From the NCBI GenBank assembly GCA_039545355.1, contig BCJJ01000004.1:2002801-2066800 (forward strand): a stretch of DNA of 64,000 bases. Direction: 5' to 3'. How positions within the stretch are numbered: the first letter of the stretch is position 1; each line of letters opens with the position of its first letter. The notes below the pieces were generated by a model. That model was not told where the DNA came from. It was given only the letters and a program-made list of their open reading frames with translations, and made no database searches. The translations under genes were made by a program, and so were the position numbers. The stretch is from Trichosporon coremiiforme (taxonomy: Eukaryota; Basidiomycota; Tremellomycetes; Trichosporonales; Trichosporonaceae). Shown here piece by piece: positions 22,201 through 32,657 of the stretch.

Positions 22201-24098
22201 CATTTAAGGAGGGCTGCTGAGCAAACGAAACCTCGTCTTGCCATAACATGCCACGCTATTCGAGGCTGTCAAGGGATACCAAATCCAACATGTCCCGACT
22301 GCCCAGCCTTGGCCAAGCGTCGATAAACCTCACGGACTATGCGTACCGCAACTGCGGGGCAATATGTCACACCAAAAGTCAGGTTCAACCACGTTCATCG
22401 AGATAATGCCCTATGATATCCTACCTATCGTGGCTGCGACTGCCTACAGCCTCATCCAACGCGTCTGCGGAACATCACCGTCCTCGGTCTATTCATTCAG
22501 CATGCGGTCTGCATCTGTGCCCAATGCGGAAGCTACCATCCCCACCATCCCGCCTCCAGAACGGCGCCTGCCTCGCGAATCTTGGGCGCGCGGACTCTTC
22601 CTCCTGCCTCCTCTCCCAGATCTTGCACCGTTCGATGCCACCCGGCTCCACTGGGCTGCACGCTCAGCAAGTCTCGAGTGGGCAGAAACGGTGGCTTCAG
22701 GAGGCCAGATTGACAATGCCTGCTTCCTTCTGGCTGTGTTGGACAAGGTCATCGAGCAATGCTTAATCAAATGGCGAACCGTGTCGCCGACAGGTCGACA
22801 GCTCTCCCCGGTTCGCCGGCGACGGCATGGTCGTTTAGCGGCGGGTCGGAAGACACGCTGGTGACCTCGGACACGCCCGTTACCTCGCCGGAGCCCTCAC
22901 CTGAGAGGAGCATCTCCAGACCGAAGGCGAGAAGCGGCTGAATCGGCTCGACCGACACCGGCGATGCGTTCCGCCCTATTCATCCTCTTCACCGACTCCC
23001 TCATCACACCCTCTACTTCTGTATCAAATAGCGTGCATGTATCATAGCACCTTTCCGTGTGATTTCTGCTTCTGTGTATCGGATTTACGCAAGTGGCTTT
23101 ACACAACAATGAGCACTAGCACTCGGATGGCATCTCTCCCGAAACTTTCACGGCAATGAGCGGCCAACCTCACACGTCCTACACACGTGACGCCTCGCGC
23201 CTTGCCAGAGGCAAACATACAGGCCAGGCTGTGCTAATCTCGGCTAGCTGGGCTGGTTGGAGGACAGCTAAGGAGTCGGATCAGCGCCATGCGCACTGCT
23301 TTGTTTAATATGAACACCCTCCTCTCCCCACTATACAATATCGATCTCCTCATACGCCAAGCAGGAGTCCTGTCCGATACCCGATACGGCTCATCCAACG
23401 AGGTCTCGGGATGGCCGAGAGCCCGAGAACCCTTCGGACTACCGCGTCCGGCCGCGAGGAATCGAGGACTGTGCGGACTACAATGCTCCTATCGGGGCCC
23501 TTGTCGACATGAGCGTCGACAACCCTTGTCTATAGACCGCCGCGCCGCCACTGATGTTGATCGAGACACGGAGAATTCGACGCGTATTGAATATGGGGGT
23601 ACAGAGACCTGCGGCCGCCGCGAACGTCTCCCCCAACCTGCCAAGTCTCTAACGCAGAGGCTCAATACGTAAGGCCATCTCTTCCGCTGATCATTTTAAA
23701 TATCCGATGAAACGGGATACGGATATGTGGTGCTGTTCGAAGCCTTCGATTCGAGACGTCTTCCACAACCTTGCGCTGCGGGGATGCGGGGTCGCGACGC
23801 CCTAGCACCTCTGCCGTGATGTCTCCCGGCACGGCGTTGGAATCAGCGTTTCCGCCATGCTTTGACTTCTGACTCGTCGACAAACATGAGTCTGTCACTC
23901 CCGCGCCTCATGTTTCGTTATACTTCGTTTCACGTTTCGGGTTAGACCTCAACAGCTCTCCGCACCCGAGCGTTTGCGTTCGAAACTGTCGCCAAATAGG
24001 GCATTGACGCCACTGACGTTTCATTGACCCAGGCGCCGCTGACGTCAATTGACCTTGCGTTGTTACAACAGATGCATGATGCTAGGATGACGCGACGA
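19231..24098. other. Gene-poor stretch, 4.9 kb
   Basis: Apart from one doubtful frame at 22364-22864, nothing on either strand reads as a gene. Base composition drops from the GC-rich coding level to near balance in places (for example 20500-21250 and 22950-24060). No transposon ends, long repeats or reverse-transcriptase-like frames were seen. Confidence 0.55.
22364..22864 (+). CDS. Doubtful hypothetical protein
   Basis: A 166-codon ATG frame. Its middle (about residues 75-138) has a balanced helical composition, including SLEWAETVASGG and LLAVLDKVIEQ. Its last 25 codons turn Arg-rich, as shadow frames do. From about 22759 a different frame reads a plausible Ser/Pro-rich tail ending at 22941, so a real gene, if present, would need an intron between the two. 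No family was recognised. Confidence 0.22.
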   Translation: MSHQKSGSTTFIEIMPYDILPIVAATAYSLIQRVCGTSPSSVYSFSMRSASVPNAEATIPTIPPPERRLPRESWARGLFLLPPLPDLAPFDATRLHWAARSASLEWAETVASGGQIDNACFLLAVLDKVIEQCLIKWRTVSPTGRQLSPVRRRRHGRLAAGRKTRW

Positions 24099-24929
24099 CT
24101 ACCAGTACGAAGCGAAGTACGCGCCGAGGGCGTCCGAGTGTCGCTTCGCGATATTGAAGTACGGGCTGACCGCCTGCCAGGCCGTCACCACCGGCGAGAA
24201 GGTACGTCGTATCGGCTCAAACGTGGTTGCGATGACCTCAGCGGCGCGATGCACCCACTCCCTCGCCGAGCAGACGTACGCTGCAAAGTCCCTCGGCACC
24301 TCTCCCTCGAGCTGAACGATCAGGTCTGGCGTCGGGTTAGCCGTAAGGCTGACCAGGCGGGCGACAGCGGCAGCCCGCTCGCGTATGCTGCTGTGCATGC
24401 GTACCCGGGCGACCTGTTCGTAATAATACTCTACGAGCTCTCTCGTTCGTTCGTCGGTCGTCGAGACGTCGAGGTAGGTGCCGTAGAAGATGGACCATTC
24501 ATACTCCCAAACCAAGCTGCGCGGAGGACGGTCGGACATGCTAACCAGACAGGCGAGCGCGCGAGCCTTCGCGCGATATGAGGAGGCGGGGGACAAAGCG
24601 CGCAGTTTGGCGTATTGACGTTCTACGGCGGCGTGATCGGCGGTTGTGGCCCAGTTCTTGAGGTCGAGGTGGGACAGCCCGAGTCGCTCCAGCTCTGCCT
24701 CGATGTCGATTTCCGTTTCCGGCGTCGTTACTTTCGGCGGAGGCGACGCATCTTGGCCTAGATGCTCTGGCCCGTGCTGTGCTACGAAGCGGCCAGATGT
24801 CTCCTCCTCGGATGGAGCTTTCGGGGTGAGGGTAGACCATCCCGGGCCGTCATCGAGGGCGGTCGCCGAGATACCGAGCGGCACGGCGACGGCGAGAAAA
24901 GCGAAGAGCAACAGGAAGACCAGCTTCAT
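24099..24929 (-). CDS. Secreted unknown protein with internal helical repeat
   Basis: This 276-residue single-exon protein starts at the ATG at 24929. Residues 1-22 are a clear signal peptide. A Pro/Glu-rich spacer follows (25-75). Then come two copies of a helical module, residues about 79-144 and 166-210, each with the pattern (Q/E)-x-A-(K/R)-(L/V) ... RAxALAxLVSMSxxPP or RAAAVARLVSLTANPTP. The same module occurs once in the protein encoded at 31120-32070, so the two genes are paralogues. It is not a family I recognise. It is divergently arranged with the coiled-coil gene at 25656, sharing a 0.7 kb promoter region. Secretion is inferred from the N-terminus, and no function is proposed. Confidence 0.75.
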   Translation of the reverse strand: MKLVFLLLFAFLAVAVPLGISATALDDGPGWSTLTPKAPSEEETSGRFVAQHGPEHLGQDASPPPKVTTPETEIDIEAELERLGLSHLDLKNWATTADHAAVERQYAKLRALSPASSYRAKARALACLVSMSDRPPRSLVWEYEWSIFYGTYLDVSTTDERTRELVEYYYEQVARVRMHSSIRERAAAVARLVSLTANPTPDLIVQLEGEVPRDFAAYVCSAREWVHRAAEVIATTFEPIRRTFSPVVTAWQAVSPYFNIAKRHSDALGAYFASYW

Positions 24930-25655
24930 GATTGCGTCTCGATGGTGGATGAGGAGGATGCAAGATCAGAAGCGCTCCACACGCGCTTCTTGACCATGAG
25001 GAGCGGCGTCGCACCGGTCGCCGAGTTTTAGAGTTGGACGGGCCTGACTGACGTTGGAGTGGAGACGACTTGGATTTAGTCGCTGTAGCTGTGCGGACAT
25101 GTCCGGATGCGGAGAGGAGGTCTCCCACGATCGCCTGATAAGCCAAGTGACCGAGATACGGACGGAATCAAAAAGCCTAGAGTTGAGGAAAAGAGAGCAG
25201 AGGGACGCACTCTGCATGACCTGCATCGCTCGATTACTCATTCGACCACTAACCATCTTCTACAATGGCTTGTACCGAAGCATCTGACTACTGGGCTTAG
25301 GCGCTCAACGCCGTCGAATGTTTCCCAGGCCGGGTCCCCACTCACCACTGATCGCCGCTGCTGTGATCGACTCTCGCCCACTGCCGCAAATCGAGCACTG
25401 ACTGCAGCTCTGCTGCGACCCGCAGGAAGGACGATTGGAGAAGGATTCAATGGCGCGGAGCGACATCCTTCGCGCTTTAGACCGGCGGGGCACTGGTGTC
25501 TCCTGGTGATGACGTTTCGCGTTTCACTCTCAGACTAAAGGGCTAGTCTGCAGCTCGTTCCCATCACTCTCGACGCGTTGTGACTCTTCACTCTTCTCCA
25601 TTACCGTTGCCACCACTATAGCTGTTCATCATGACGCTCCCCGTTGGACAACTGG
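24930..25655. other. Divergent intergenic region
   Basis: About 0.7 kb lies between two divergent genes. No TATA element or motif of note was seen. The ATG at 25631 could be an alternative first exon of the downstream gene. Confidence 0.5.
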
Positions 25656-26255
25656 ATGCTCGTCCCTATGAGCGTAAGCTATCATCACGTCACCGAGCTG
25701 ATTCCAGTCCATACGCCGACAGGCAGCTCGGCTACATACCCCTCCACGCCGCAGTCGGTCGAAACTTTGCGCGCGAACACTCCGCCCTCTCCCTCACCCT
25801 CACCGGCCCCAACACCACAGGACACGACACGCGCCGTCCGCTCCTCCTTCCTCCTGCATCTGAAGCGCAACAGTGCCGCCGACCTTCTCGACTCTGTCGA
25901 GTGGGTGACTGACACGTTCTCTTCTCTTCGCACACAGTTGAGAGACCGTGACGCCGAACTCGCCCTCACGCGGGACTACGTCGCTTTCCTCGAGCACGTG
26001 GTCGAGGAGCGCAACGAGAGGATTCGGATTCTGGAGCAGCAAGCCAGGAGGGACGCGAGGACCATTCAGAAGCATAGGCAGGGACTCGGGATCGCGTGGA
26101 GCGCCATGATGCCCCGTGAAGCGCAAGGAGGGTTACAGCAGGACCGTCGAGGGAACGGGGGAGACGGAGCGCAGAGAGGGCTGAGGACGCAGAGGAGCTG
26201 GAACGGTCTGCTGGCGCGGCACCGAGAGGCTGGGAACGTGGGGCAGGCGCTGTAA
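25656..26255 (+). CDS. Small coiled-coil protein, unknown
   Basis: The frame from the ATG at 25656 gives 199 residues. The N-terminal 60 residues are Ser/Thr/Pro-rich. Residues about 72-145 form a heptad-rich coiled coil (SLRTQLRDRDAELALT, then VVEERNERIRILEQQARRDA). The C-terminal 50 are Gly/Arg/Gln-rich. There is no signal peptide. An alternative model starts at the ATG at 25631 and removes a 34-nt intron (donor GTAAGC at 25674, acceptor TTCCAG near 25707). It joins the same frame and replaces the first residues. Introns this short occur in other genes of the window, so I cannot choose between the two starts. No family recognised. Confidence 0.6.
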   Translation: MLVPMSVSYHHVTELIPVHTPTGSSATYPSTPQSVETLRANTPPSPSPSPAPTPQDTTRAVRSSFLLHLKRNSAADLLDSVEWVTDTFSSLRTQLRDRDAELALTRDYVAFLEHVVEERNERIRILEQQARRDARTIQKHRQGLGIAWSAMMPREAQGGLQQDRRGNGGDGAQRGLRTQRSWNGLLARHREAGNVGQAL

Positions 26256-26406
26256 ATGCTGGCCGCTGAACATGTATCTGTGCTTTGCAGAAGCTAACGC
26301 TGAAACGATGCGCGTGTGATCGCCGGACCGTTCCCTAACTGTGACTTGTCACTTCGCCTGTGCCCTGGGGCACAGACCATCCATCCCTGTTACATCACTA
26401 ACTAGC

Positions 26407-29400
26407 CTACTGGACGTTGATCTCCATCTCGTGGTCGACGTTGACGTCGACGGTGAGAGTGAGAGTGCCGCTCTCGGTGGAGAACTCGGCGGGCGCCGGC
26501 GCCGGCTGGTTGCCGCGGCCATTACCGTTGTTGCCCTTGCCGTTACCATTACCAATACCGTTTCCATTGCCATTTCCGTGGCCGTTGCCGTTGCCATTGC
26601 CGTTGCCATTGCCATTTCCGTTGCCATTTCCGTTGCCATTTCCGTTGCCATTACCGTTACCATGGCCGTTGCCATTACCGTTACCGTTTCCATGGCCGTT
26701 TCCGTTTCCGTTTCCATTGCCGTGTCCGGTGTTGTTGCCGCCACCCTCCTTCTGGCCAGCGACGACAATAGCAGTGATGCGAACAGGGTGTCCGCAGCTG
26801 CCCGAGATCTTCAGCTTGCGGCCATCATACTCAAACTTGAGGTCTGAGACGTCCTTAGGCTCCAGAGAGACACCATCGTCGACGTAGAGCTCGCCACTAG
26901 CCTTACCCTGGGCATCGGGGAAGATGCGAATCTCGAACGGCAGCTTTGCATTCTGCGTTGTGGTCATCGCGTCGCCCTTGCGCAGGGGGAGGATGGAGCC
27001 CGCACGGACGTAGAGCGGGATCGTGTTGTAGGTCACGTTGTCGAGGTGCTTCCACCCGTCACCCTGCACGCTCTCGTACGTGAAGTAGTCGTAGAATGTC
27101 TCGCCTGGCGCGAGCCAGACGTCACTCTGCGTCGCGTTCTCGACGAGCACCGGCGCAACGAGCAGAGACGGGCCATAGTAGAACTGGCTCTCCATCTTGA
27201 CCGTGTCCGGGGAAGGGTGCAGCCACGAGGTGGGCCACATGACGGGCGTGCCGTCACTGCTATGTTTGTGCAGGGCTGTGTACGTATAGTCGAGCAGCGC
27301 GAGGCGCGTCTTGCCGGCATGCCGGGCGGCCTCGGCAGTGATGGGCCAGCGGTAGAACTCCTGCGAGTTGCTCCCGATGTCAACGTGGTTGCGGTAGAAC
27401 GTGTTGAAGGCGCCGAGCCACGCCCACCTGGCGCAAAGCGTCTCAGTCGTGTTATACCCGAACCCGCAGACGTCGGCGCCCACGACTCCCACACCAGAAA
27501 TCGATGACATGGAGAGCATATTGGGGATGACCTGGCGGTACTGCTCCCACGAGGCGCGGTTGTCGCCCATCCAGATCGCGGAGGGCGTGCCGCTGAAGGA
27601 CGCGCGGGCGACCGTGAATGGGCGCACGCCGGGGGTGCGGTGCAAGAGCGAGTTGCGCGTGGCGATGGCGTGGCGAGAGCCATACAGGTTGTGCTCTTCG
27701 TACATGCGCCTGCCATTGCCGAGTACCAGGTCCGTACGCGCAGTGTAGTCGGAGATGTTGCGAATGTACGGGTCCGCGCCTGTCACAGGCTTGCGCAGGC
27801 GGCGATTGTCGATGCGGTACGGAGGGTAGAGCCACTGCGAGTCGAGGCCGGGGGACATGTAGTCCGCCTCCGTGGTGGGATAGTGTCCCGAGGTGTTGTC
27901 ATTCTGGCGCCGCTCGAGTTCCAGATCCGCATCGAACGAGCGCTGCTGCTGAGTCTGCTCGGCCGGCTTGCCCCAGGGGTCAGAGATATTCTTGCCCTCC
28001 TCGAAAGCGGGGAACTCGGGGAGCGTACGGGGAATAAGACGGGGGCGAGAACGGCGGGGCGGGGCCCCGAATAGGCGCGCGACGCGGTAGATGTTGGCCT
28101 GGGGTCAGCGCTTGAAATTGACAGCGGAATAAAAAAAAATGAAAAATCAAAAATCGCCACACCACCACCCGAACGTCTTCTTACGAGTTTTCTACTCAAG
28201 AACTCGTCTTTCCACGCATTTCTCGCGCTCTGCGAGCGTACGCACCTCCAAAAAAGGTTGGAATGTCGCCGGTTCATTCATGTCTAGCCAGATGCCGTCG
28301 ACGTTGACGCCGTTTTCTTTGGAGAAGAAGCGGTCGAACTCCGAGTTCCACCAAGCCTGGGCGTTCTCTGCAGTGAAATCGGGGAACACTGTGGGACCAG
28401 GCCAGACGACAGACTGGTAGATGTTGCCGTCCGGGTACTTCATGAAGACGTTCTGCCTCAGACCGCTCTGGAAGGTCTCGTAATTGGCCACGCTTTCGCT
28501 CTTGGATCCACTGAACAAAGCTGGGTCTACCATCACAATAAAGTTCTGGTCGTTCTTGTGGAGCTTGTCCACGACGTACTGGACCTTGTCGAGAGCAAAT
28601 CGGGGAGGGTCGAGAGTCATGATCCACCGGTTGTACATGTAGTCAATGTCCATCCACTGCGTCTGCATGGGGATGCCCGCGGCCGAGTAGTTGGAGATGA
28701 CCTCTGCAACCTCAAAGATGTCCTTGTAGCCGTAGCGGCACGAGTGGAATCCCAGCGACCAGTAGGGCACCATCGGGCTCGGCTTCCAAATCTGCGACGC
28801 CTGCTTTGCGACCTCTCCAGGAGTGGGTCCATTGAGGAACATGAGGTCCACGATACCGCCTATGACGTTGTATTCGATCCACTTGCCCTTCTCGGGGAAC
28901 TTGACGTCCATGCCGTTCGAGTTGAGGAAGAAGGTGCCCGAGGCAGAGGGCTTGTCGCCGACTTTCTGGTTGATATAGATCGGGTGGCTGCCATAGAGGT
29001 TTGTGTGGGTCGGGAGACCGGCAGCGTCGCGGTTCCAGAGCGTACGGGTGTAGCCGTCTTCCCAGATCGGCAGGGTCAGGTTGTCGTTGTGCTGAGAAAG
29101 ACCCTGGAGGTTGGAGCCGTCCGCAAGCTTGGACTTGACGCGGAGGTATTGCTCCTCAAAGATCAGGGGCTGACCGGTCGTGTCGAACAGCACCTCGCCG
29201 TCAGACTTGCGCGTGATCTTGAACGAGAACGGGTCCTCGACATAGTCGAACTGGAGGTTGGACTCCTTCTGGCCAGAGCCGAGCTTGGGCCAGCCCTGCT
29301 GAACGACATCGTCGGGCACAACGTGGGCCTTGCCCTCGGCGTCGGCGATGTGGACGCGGAGACGATCAGCGGTCTCGTGGCGGACACTGAGCTTCAGTTT

Positions 29401-29589
29401 CTCGTAGTCGGGTCCGTAGGCGTTGCACTGCCCCTTGAGGGTCAGCTCGCCGTCGAGGCCGACATCGCTTTGGGTGACCTTGAGAACGTAGCCCTGGCAG
29501 GCATCGACGTTGCCGGTGTGCTGGACTGGGGAGGGTATGATCTTTACCTGCGCAGCCACGCAGGCTAGGAAGGGGAGGAGTGACCACAT
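26407..29589 (-). CDS. Secreted GH31 alpha-glucosidase, two exons, with Gly-Asn repeat
   Basis: Exon 1 is 29589-28246 and exon 2 is 28098-26407, joined in phase 0 across a 147-nt intron (donor GTGCGT, branch CGCTGAC, acceptor CCCAG). The product is 1011 residues. Residues 1-14 are a signal peptide, followed by the GH31 N-terminal beta-domain and the catalytic barrel. The nucleophile is D436 in [12 protein letters not shown] and the acid/base is D627 in [10 protein letters not shown]. It should hydrolyse alpha-glucosides (maltose, starch oligomers) outside the cell. Residues about 902-972, inside the C-terminal beta-sandwich, are a Gly-Asn repeat with occasional His, encoded by a hexanucleotide repeat. 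Typical fungal GH31 proteins lack this. The linker between the two catalytic halves (about 449-545) is long and charged. Confidence 0.9.
26530..26737 (-). repeat. In-frame hexanucleotide repeat coding for Gly-Asn
   Basis: The plus strand shows alternating ccgtt/gccatt units over about 200 bp inside the GH31 gene. On the coding strand this reads GGN-AAY, giving about 30 Gly-Asn dipeptides with scattered Gly-His. Confidence 0.9.
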
Positions 29590-31119
29590 AGCGCGAGGTC
29601 ATGGGGAAGGGCACGGCACCAGGTTCGCAATGTTTATATCGGCACCATTCGTTGTGTTGAACTCGGCCTCGGCGAGCACTACGCGGTACACAGAGTCTGA
29701 GATGCGACGAGGCACGTAACGTAATGCTCCAGTGGACCATGTTCGGAAGCGTGAAGCCTAAGCGTCGTGTGCGATGGTTGCGGCGTGTGGGCCGACGCGC
29801 GGTGCTCGAGGTGCGCGGTGCATGCAATGTTTATGATCGGGCACCATGTAAAGAGAACGCTAGTTCCCGTTAATTATCGCTCGGCCTTCTCCGTCGCATC
29901 CGCTCGCTTGGGGATTTGGGTGAATGCAACAAGCAACAAGCTCGCGCGGAAAGTCAAAAGACGCTAGGACAAGCTATGACGCTGTCCAGGAACAATCAGT
30001 GGAGGAGACCCTGGCTGGGGCCCTTCCATAGCCACCCGCGGATCACGTGAACCCTGGCACAAACGATCCAGTCCTGGGAAACACGCCGGAGCATAGCATG
30101 GCTTCCTTCGCCGTGCCGAGCGCAGCACCGAGCGAGCTCGAGGGGGTTGTCTTACTCTGTCGGTTGTCAAGGGCACCGATGGAGGATTCATGCTTGAGGC
30201 GGATATCTGGAGGACGGCTCAACTGCGCAAAGCGGTGCAAGGTCGTGCCGGACATTGGATGAATGGTGCCGAGCATGGATGTCGCGGATCCAAGTCGGCT
30301 ACAGTAGTCTTTTCGGCGAGCGCGCCGTGCACCTCGATCGCGTCGCGTCGCCTCCCGGAGAGCACTCAATGGAGCGCGTTGTGCTGCGGATTGCCCACAT
30401 TCTCCCACATATCGCGGATGATGTTGCCCGCTGGCTGACGTGAGAGATGCCCCGGTTTTTGGCCCCGTGGACAATCGGAGTAAGACAATCCCCAGCATAG
30501 AATCGTCTGATCTCAGAGCCAAGACTTCGAGATCGGAATGGGCCGAGGTGAGTCACAACTCTCAGCCGTCCTCAACGCTGCCTGGATTGCGGCAGTGGAT
30601 TCTGTTACCCGCAGGACGTTGCGCATTGAGGTCTGCGGAGGAGGGAGGAATAGGTAGGCAGAGCAGTGTCCAGCCGAGTGACCGTTGTGAACGTCGTACG
30701 ATATCTCGGGGATCGTTAGGTAGACGATAAGCAGAGCGCACAGCACACTGGCATGAAAGGGTTCCTAACAGCGTTTGTTCTATCCAGAGAGATATCGAGC
30801 GTAGGCATCGGGGGAGGCACAGATGATGGAAGCTCTGGTTTCCCACGGGCGACCAACAACAAGTTCAGTCCCGCCATCGCACGAACCGACGTCAAACATT
30901 TACCACCTTTTATCCTCTTGTCTCTCTTCATCCCCATCGAATGAATCGACGTATACGTCACCCAGCACTCCGCCGAATGCGAGATACTGACGACAGGAAC
31001 GGAGCGTGGAACCGCCTTGTAGCCCCTCAACGAGCGTCGCGACGTACCTCAACACTCTACCACCCACTCGACTGTTATCCTGCGGTACCGTGCTAGTCAC
31101 CTTAGATCGCATTGCGGAA
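29590..31119. other. Intergenic gap, 1.5 kb
   Basis: No supported gene. The open frames here are short and Arg/Ser-rich. It contains the promoter of the GH31 gene at its left end and the 3' side of the gene at 31120 at its right end. Confidence 0.55.
29633..29639 (-). promoter_or_regulatory. TATA box of the GH31 gene
   Basis: The minus strand reads ATATAAA, 44-50 nt upstream of the ATG at 29589. Confidence 0.45.
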
Positions 31120-32070
31120 CTACTTCAAGCAGCGCTTAGGCCGGTTACTGATGCAGAGGCGCATCGTCTTCTGCCCGAAGACGATGTCGCGGTACGACGA
31201 GCTCCAGTAGTTCGGCCGCCAAGGCTTCCACCACTTGCCGCCCTCCTGCTCACCCCAGCTAACACGCTCGAGAAACATGCGGACGAACGGCAGGATCTCT
31301 TCCCGAGAGGGCGGCGCATAATGGTCGTCGGAGAACTTGGACGACCATGACACGTACGCGTTACCGACGCGGAAGGACTGGAAACTGGCGTCGACACGAG
31401 CGAGTCCGTTACGCCGCAGGTCGTTAAGGAGCTCGCGTACATCGTTCTGGGACAGCTGGTGGTTCCAGCGGTCGTCCTCCCAGCGCTCGCTCGCAAGACC
31501 CTTGGGCGGCTTGCGCTTGGCCAGCTTCGCTCCGGTCCCGCATGCGCTGATCTCCTCTTCGAGCTCCTTGAGCATATAGGAAGGCGGATCTTCGCTAAGC
31601 CGGAGGAGCGAGGCGATGGCCCGCGCCTTCTCCTCGCTCGTCGCGGAGACAGATATATTCTGCAGCCTCCCGAAGTAGTCGTCCATTCGATCGTGCTCGC
31701 GAGGATCGTCGCTGGCGTAGGGCATCAGGTCGAGGTCGTTCAGTTGAAGGCGCTGCACCTCTGTCTCAAGGTCTACGACCTTCATGACGCGCTGGCACCC
31801 GCAGATTGCCGTATAGGGCTTAGACTCCATGGAGGGCAGCGGCTTCGTCTTCCCGAAGAGAGTCTCCCAGATGTGTCTGAGAAGGCCAAAGGTACGGCGT
31901 CTGCGACGGGAACGCGAGCCGTACTGCGGCATGCCACCGATTTGGCCGATCTGGTCCCAGTAATTTTGCGGGGTCTCGTTTGGCGCGAAGGCAGTGCCAT
32001 TGATTCGTGCGAGTCTCTCCTGCTCCATCGGGTCAATCTCCACGCCTTCCAAGTCGTCGTCCGAATCCAT
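31120..32070 (-). CDS. Unknown protein sharing the helical module of the 24.1-kb gene
   Basis: A frame of 316 codons from the ATG at 32070. It begins with an acidic stretch (DSDDDLEGVEIDP). A basic patch follows (about 52-60), then a helical module at about 103-172 with the core EEKARAIASLLRLSEDPPS, clearly related to the repeats in the secreted protein at 24099-24929. The remainder (175-316) is Lys/Trp-rich. The frame is open for at least 16 codons upstream of this ATG. The frame ending at 32085 lies immediately upstream, carries a signal peptide, and is in a different frame. The two may be exons of one secreted protein, or one gene broken by a frameshift. I found no convincing splice pair that joins them. 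Confidence 0.6.
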   Translation of the reverse strand: MDSDDDLEGVEIDPMEQERLARINGTAFAPNETPQNYWDQIGQIGGMPQYGSRSRRRRRTFGLLRHIWETLFGKTKPLPSMESKPYTAICGCQRVMKVVDLETEVQRLQLNDLDLMPYASDDPREHDRMDDYFGRLQNISVSATSEEKARAIASLLRLSEDPPSYMLKELEEEISACGTGAKLAKRKPPKGLASERWEDDRWNHQLSQNDVRELLNDLRRNGLARVDASFQSFRVGNAYVSWSSKFSDDHYAPPSREEILPFVRMFLERVSWGEQEGGKWWKPWRPNYWSSSYRDIVFGQKTMRLCISNRPKRCLK

Positions 32071-32084
32071 ATCCGAGTCGTCAA

Positions 32085-32657
32085 TCAGTGGTGGGGCTGG
32101 ATTGCGCCATCCACACGGTCGGGAATCGGTCGGAGCGCGATGCGGATGTTGCCGTGGGTGAGGGTGAGCGTCCCAGCAGGCGCGACGGCGTCAGCCTCCC
32201 GATGATGTCCGAGGACGTTGACCCAGTTGCCGATGACAAGCTGGGAGGCTTCGATGGGCAGCCTCCGGTCCGCCATGATGACGAACTCGATGCTGCCTCC
32301 TGGCCGCCGCCAACGATTCTCGTACTGCCCCTGTTCAAGGTAGGAGATGTGGCTGTCCGGGGTCTGCGCAAGCCACTCTTCAAGGTCATCAACCTCTTGC
32401 GACGGAAGCTCTCCCTCGCCCCGCTCCCAGATTGCAGACTCTTCCCTGTCGTTCTCGGGGGCTACGAACACGGTCCTATTCGGGTCTCCTTCCTCGGCTC
32501 CGGCAGCGCAGATACGAGAAGGGGAAGGGAGCTTGAAGGTAAGGTCTATCGACCGCTTTCTGGACGTGCTTCGAGAAGCCTGTCGGATTGGCCACGCTGT
32601 CACGGAAACCATCGCGAACAGCCATGAGATGGCTAGAAGTCGAGTGAGCAAGAACAT
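32085..32657 (-). CDS. Secreted unknown protein, possibly 5' part of the gene at 31120
   Basis: A 190-codon frame from the ATG at 32657. Residues 1-21 are a signal peptide (hydrophobic LLAISWLFAMVSVTA). It contains an acidic region (about 60-90) and a beta-rich region (SIEFVIMADRRLPIEASQLVIGNWVNV). The stop lies 15 nt before the next ATG of the downstream frame, and that frame is already open across the junction. A single gene with an unseen intron or a one-base shift would explain both the missing signal peptide of the downstream protein and the tight spacing. No family recognised. Confidence 0.5.
   Translation of the reverse strand: MFLLTRLLAISWLFAMVSVTAWPIRQASRSTSRKRSIDLTFKLPSPSRICAAGAEEGDPNRTVFVAPENDREESAIWERGEGELPSQEVDDLEEWLAQTPDSHISYLEQGQYENRWRRPGGSIEFVIMADRRLPIEASQLVIGNWVNVLGHHREADAVAPAGTLTLTHGNIRIALRPIPDRVDGAIQPHH

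Noticed and set aside
22759..22941. Ser/Pro-rich 60-codon frame following the doubtful gene at 22364
   Set aside because: It might be a terminal exon, but no acceptable donor and acceptor pair joins it to the upstream frame.
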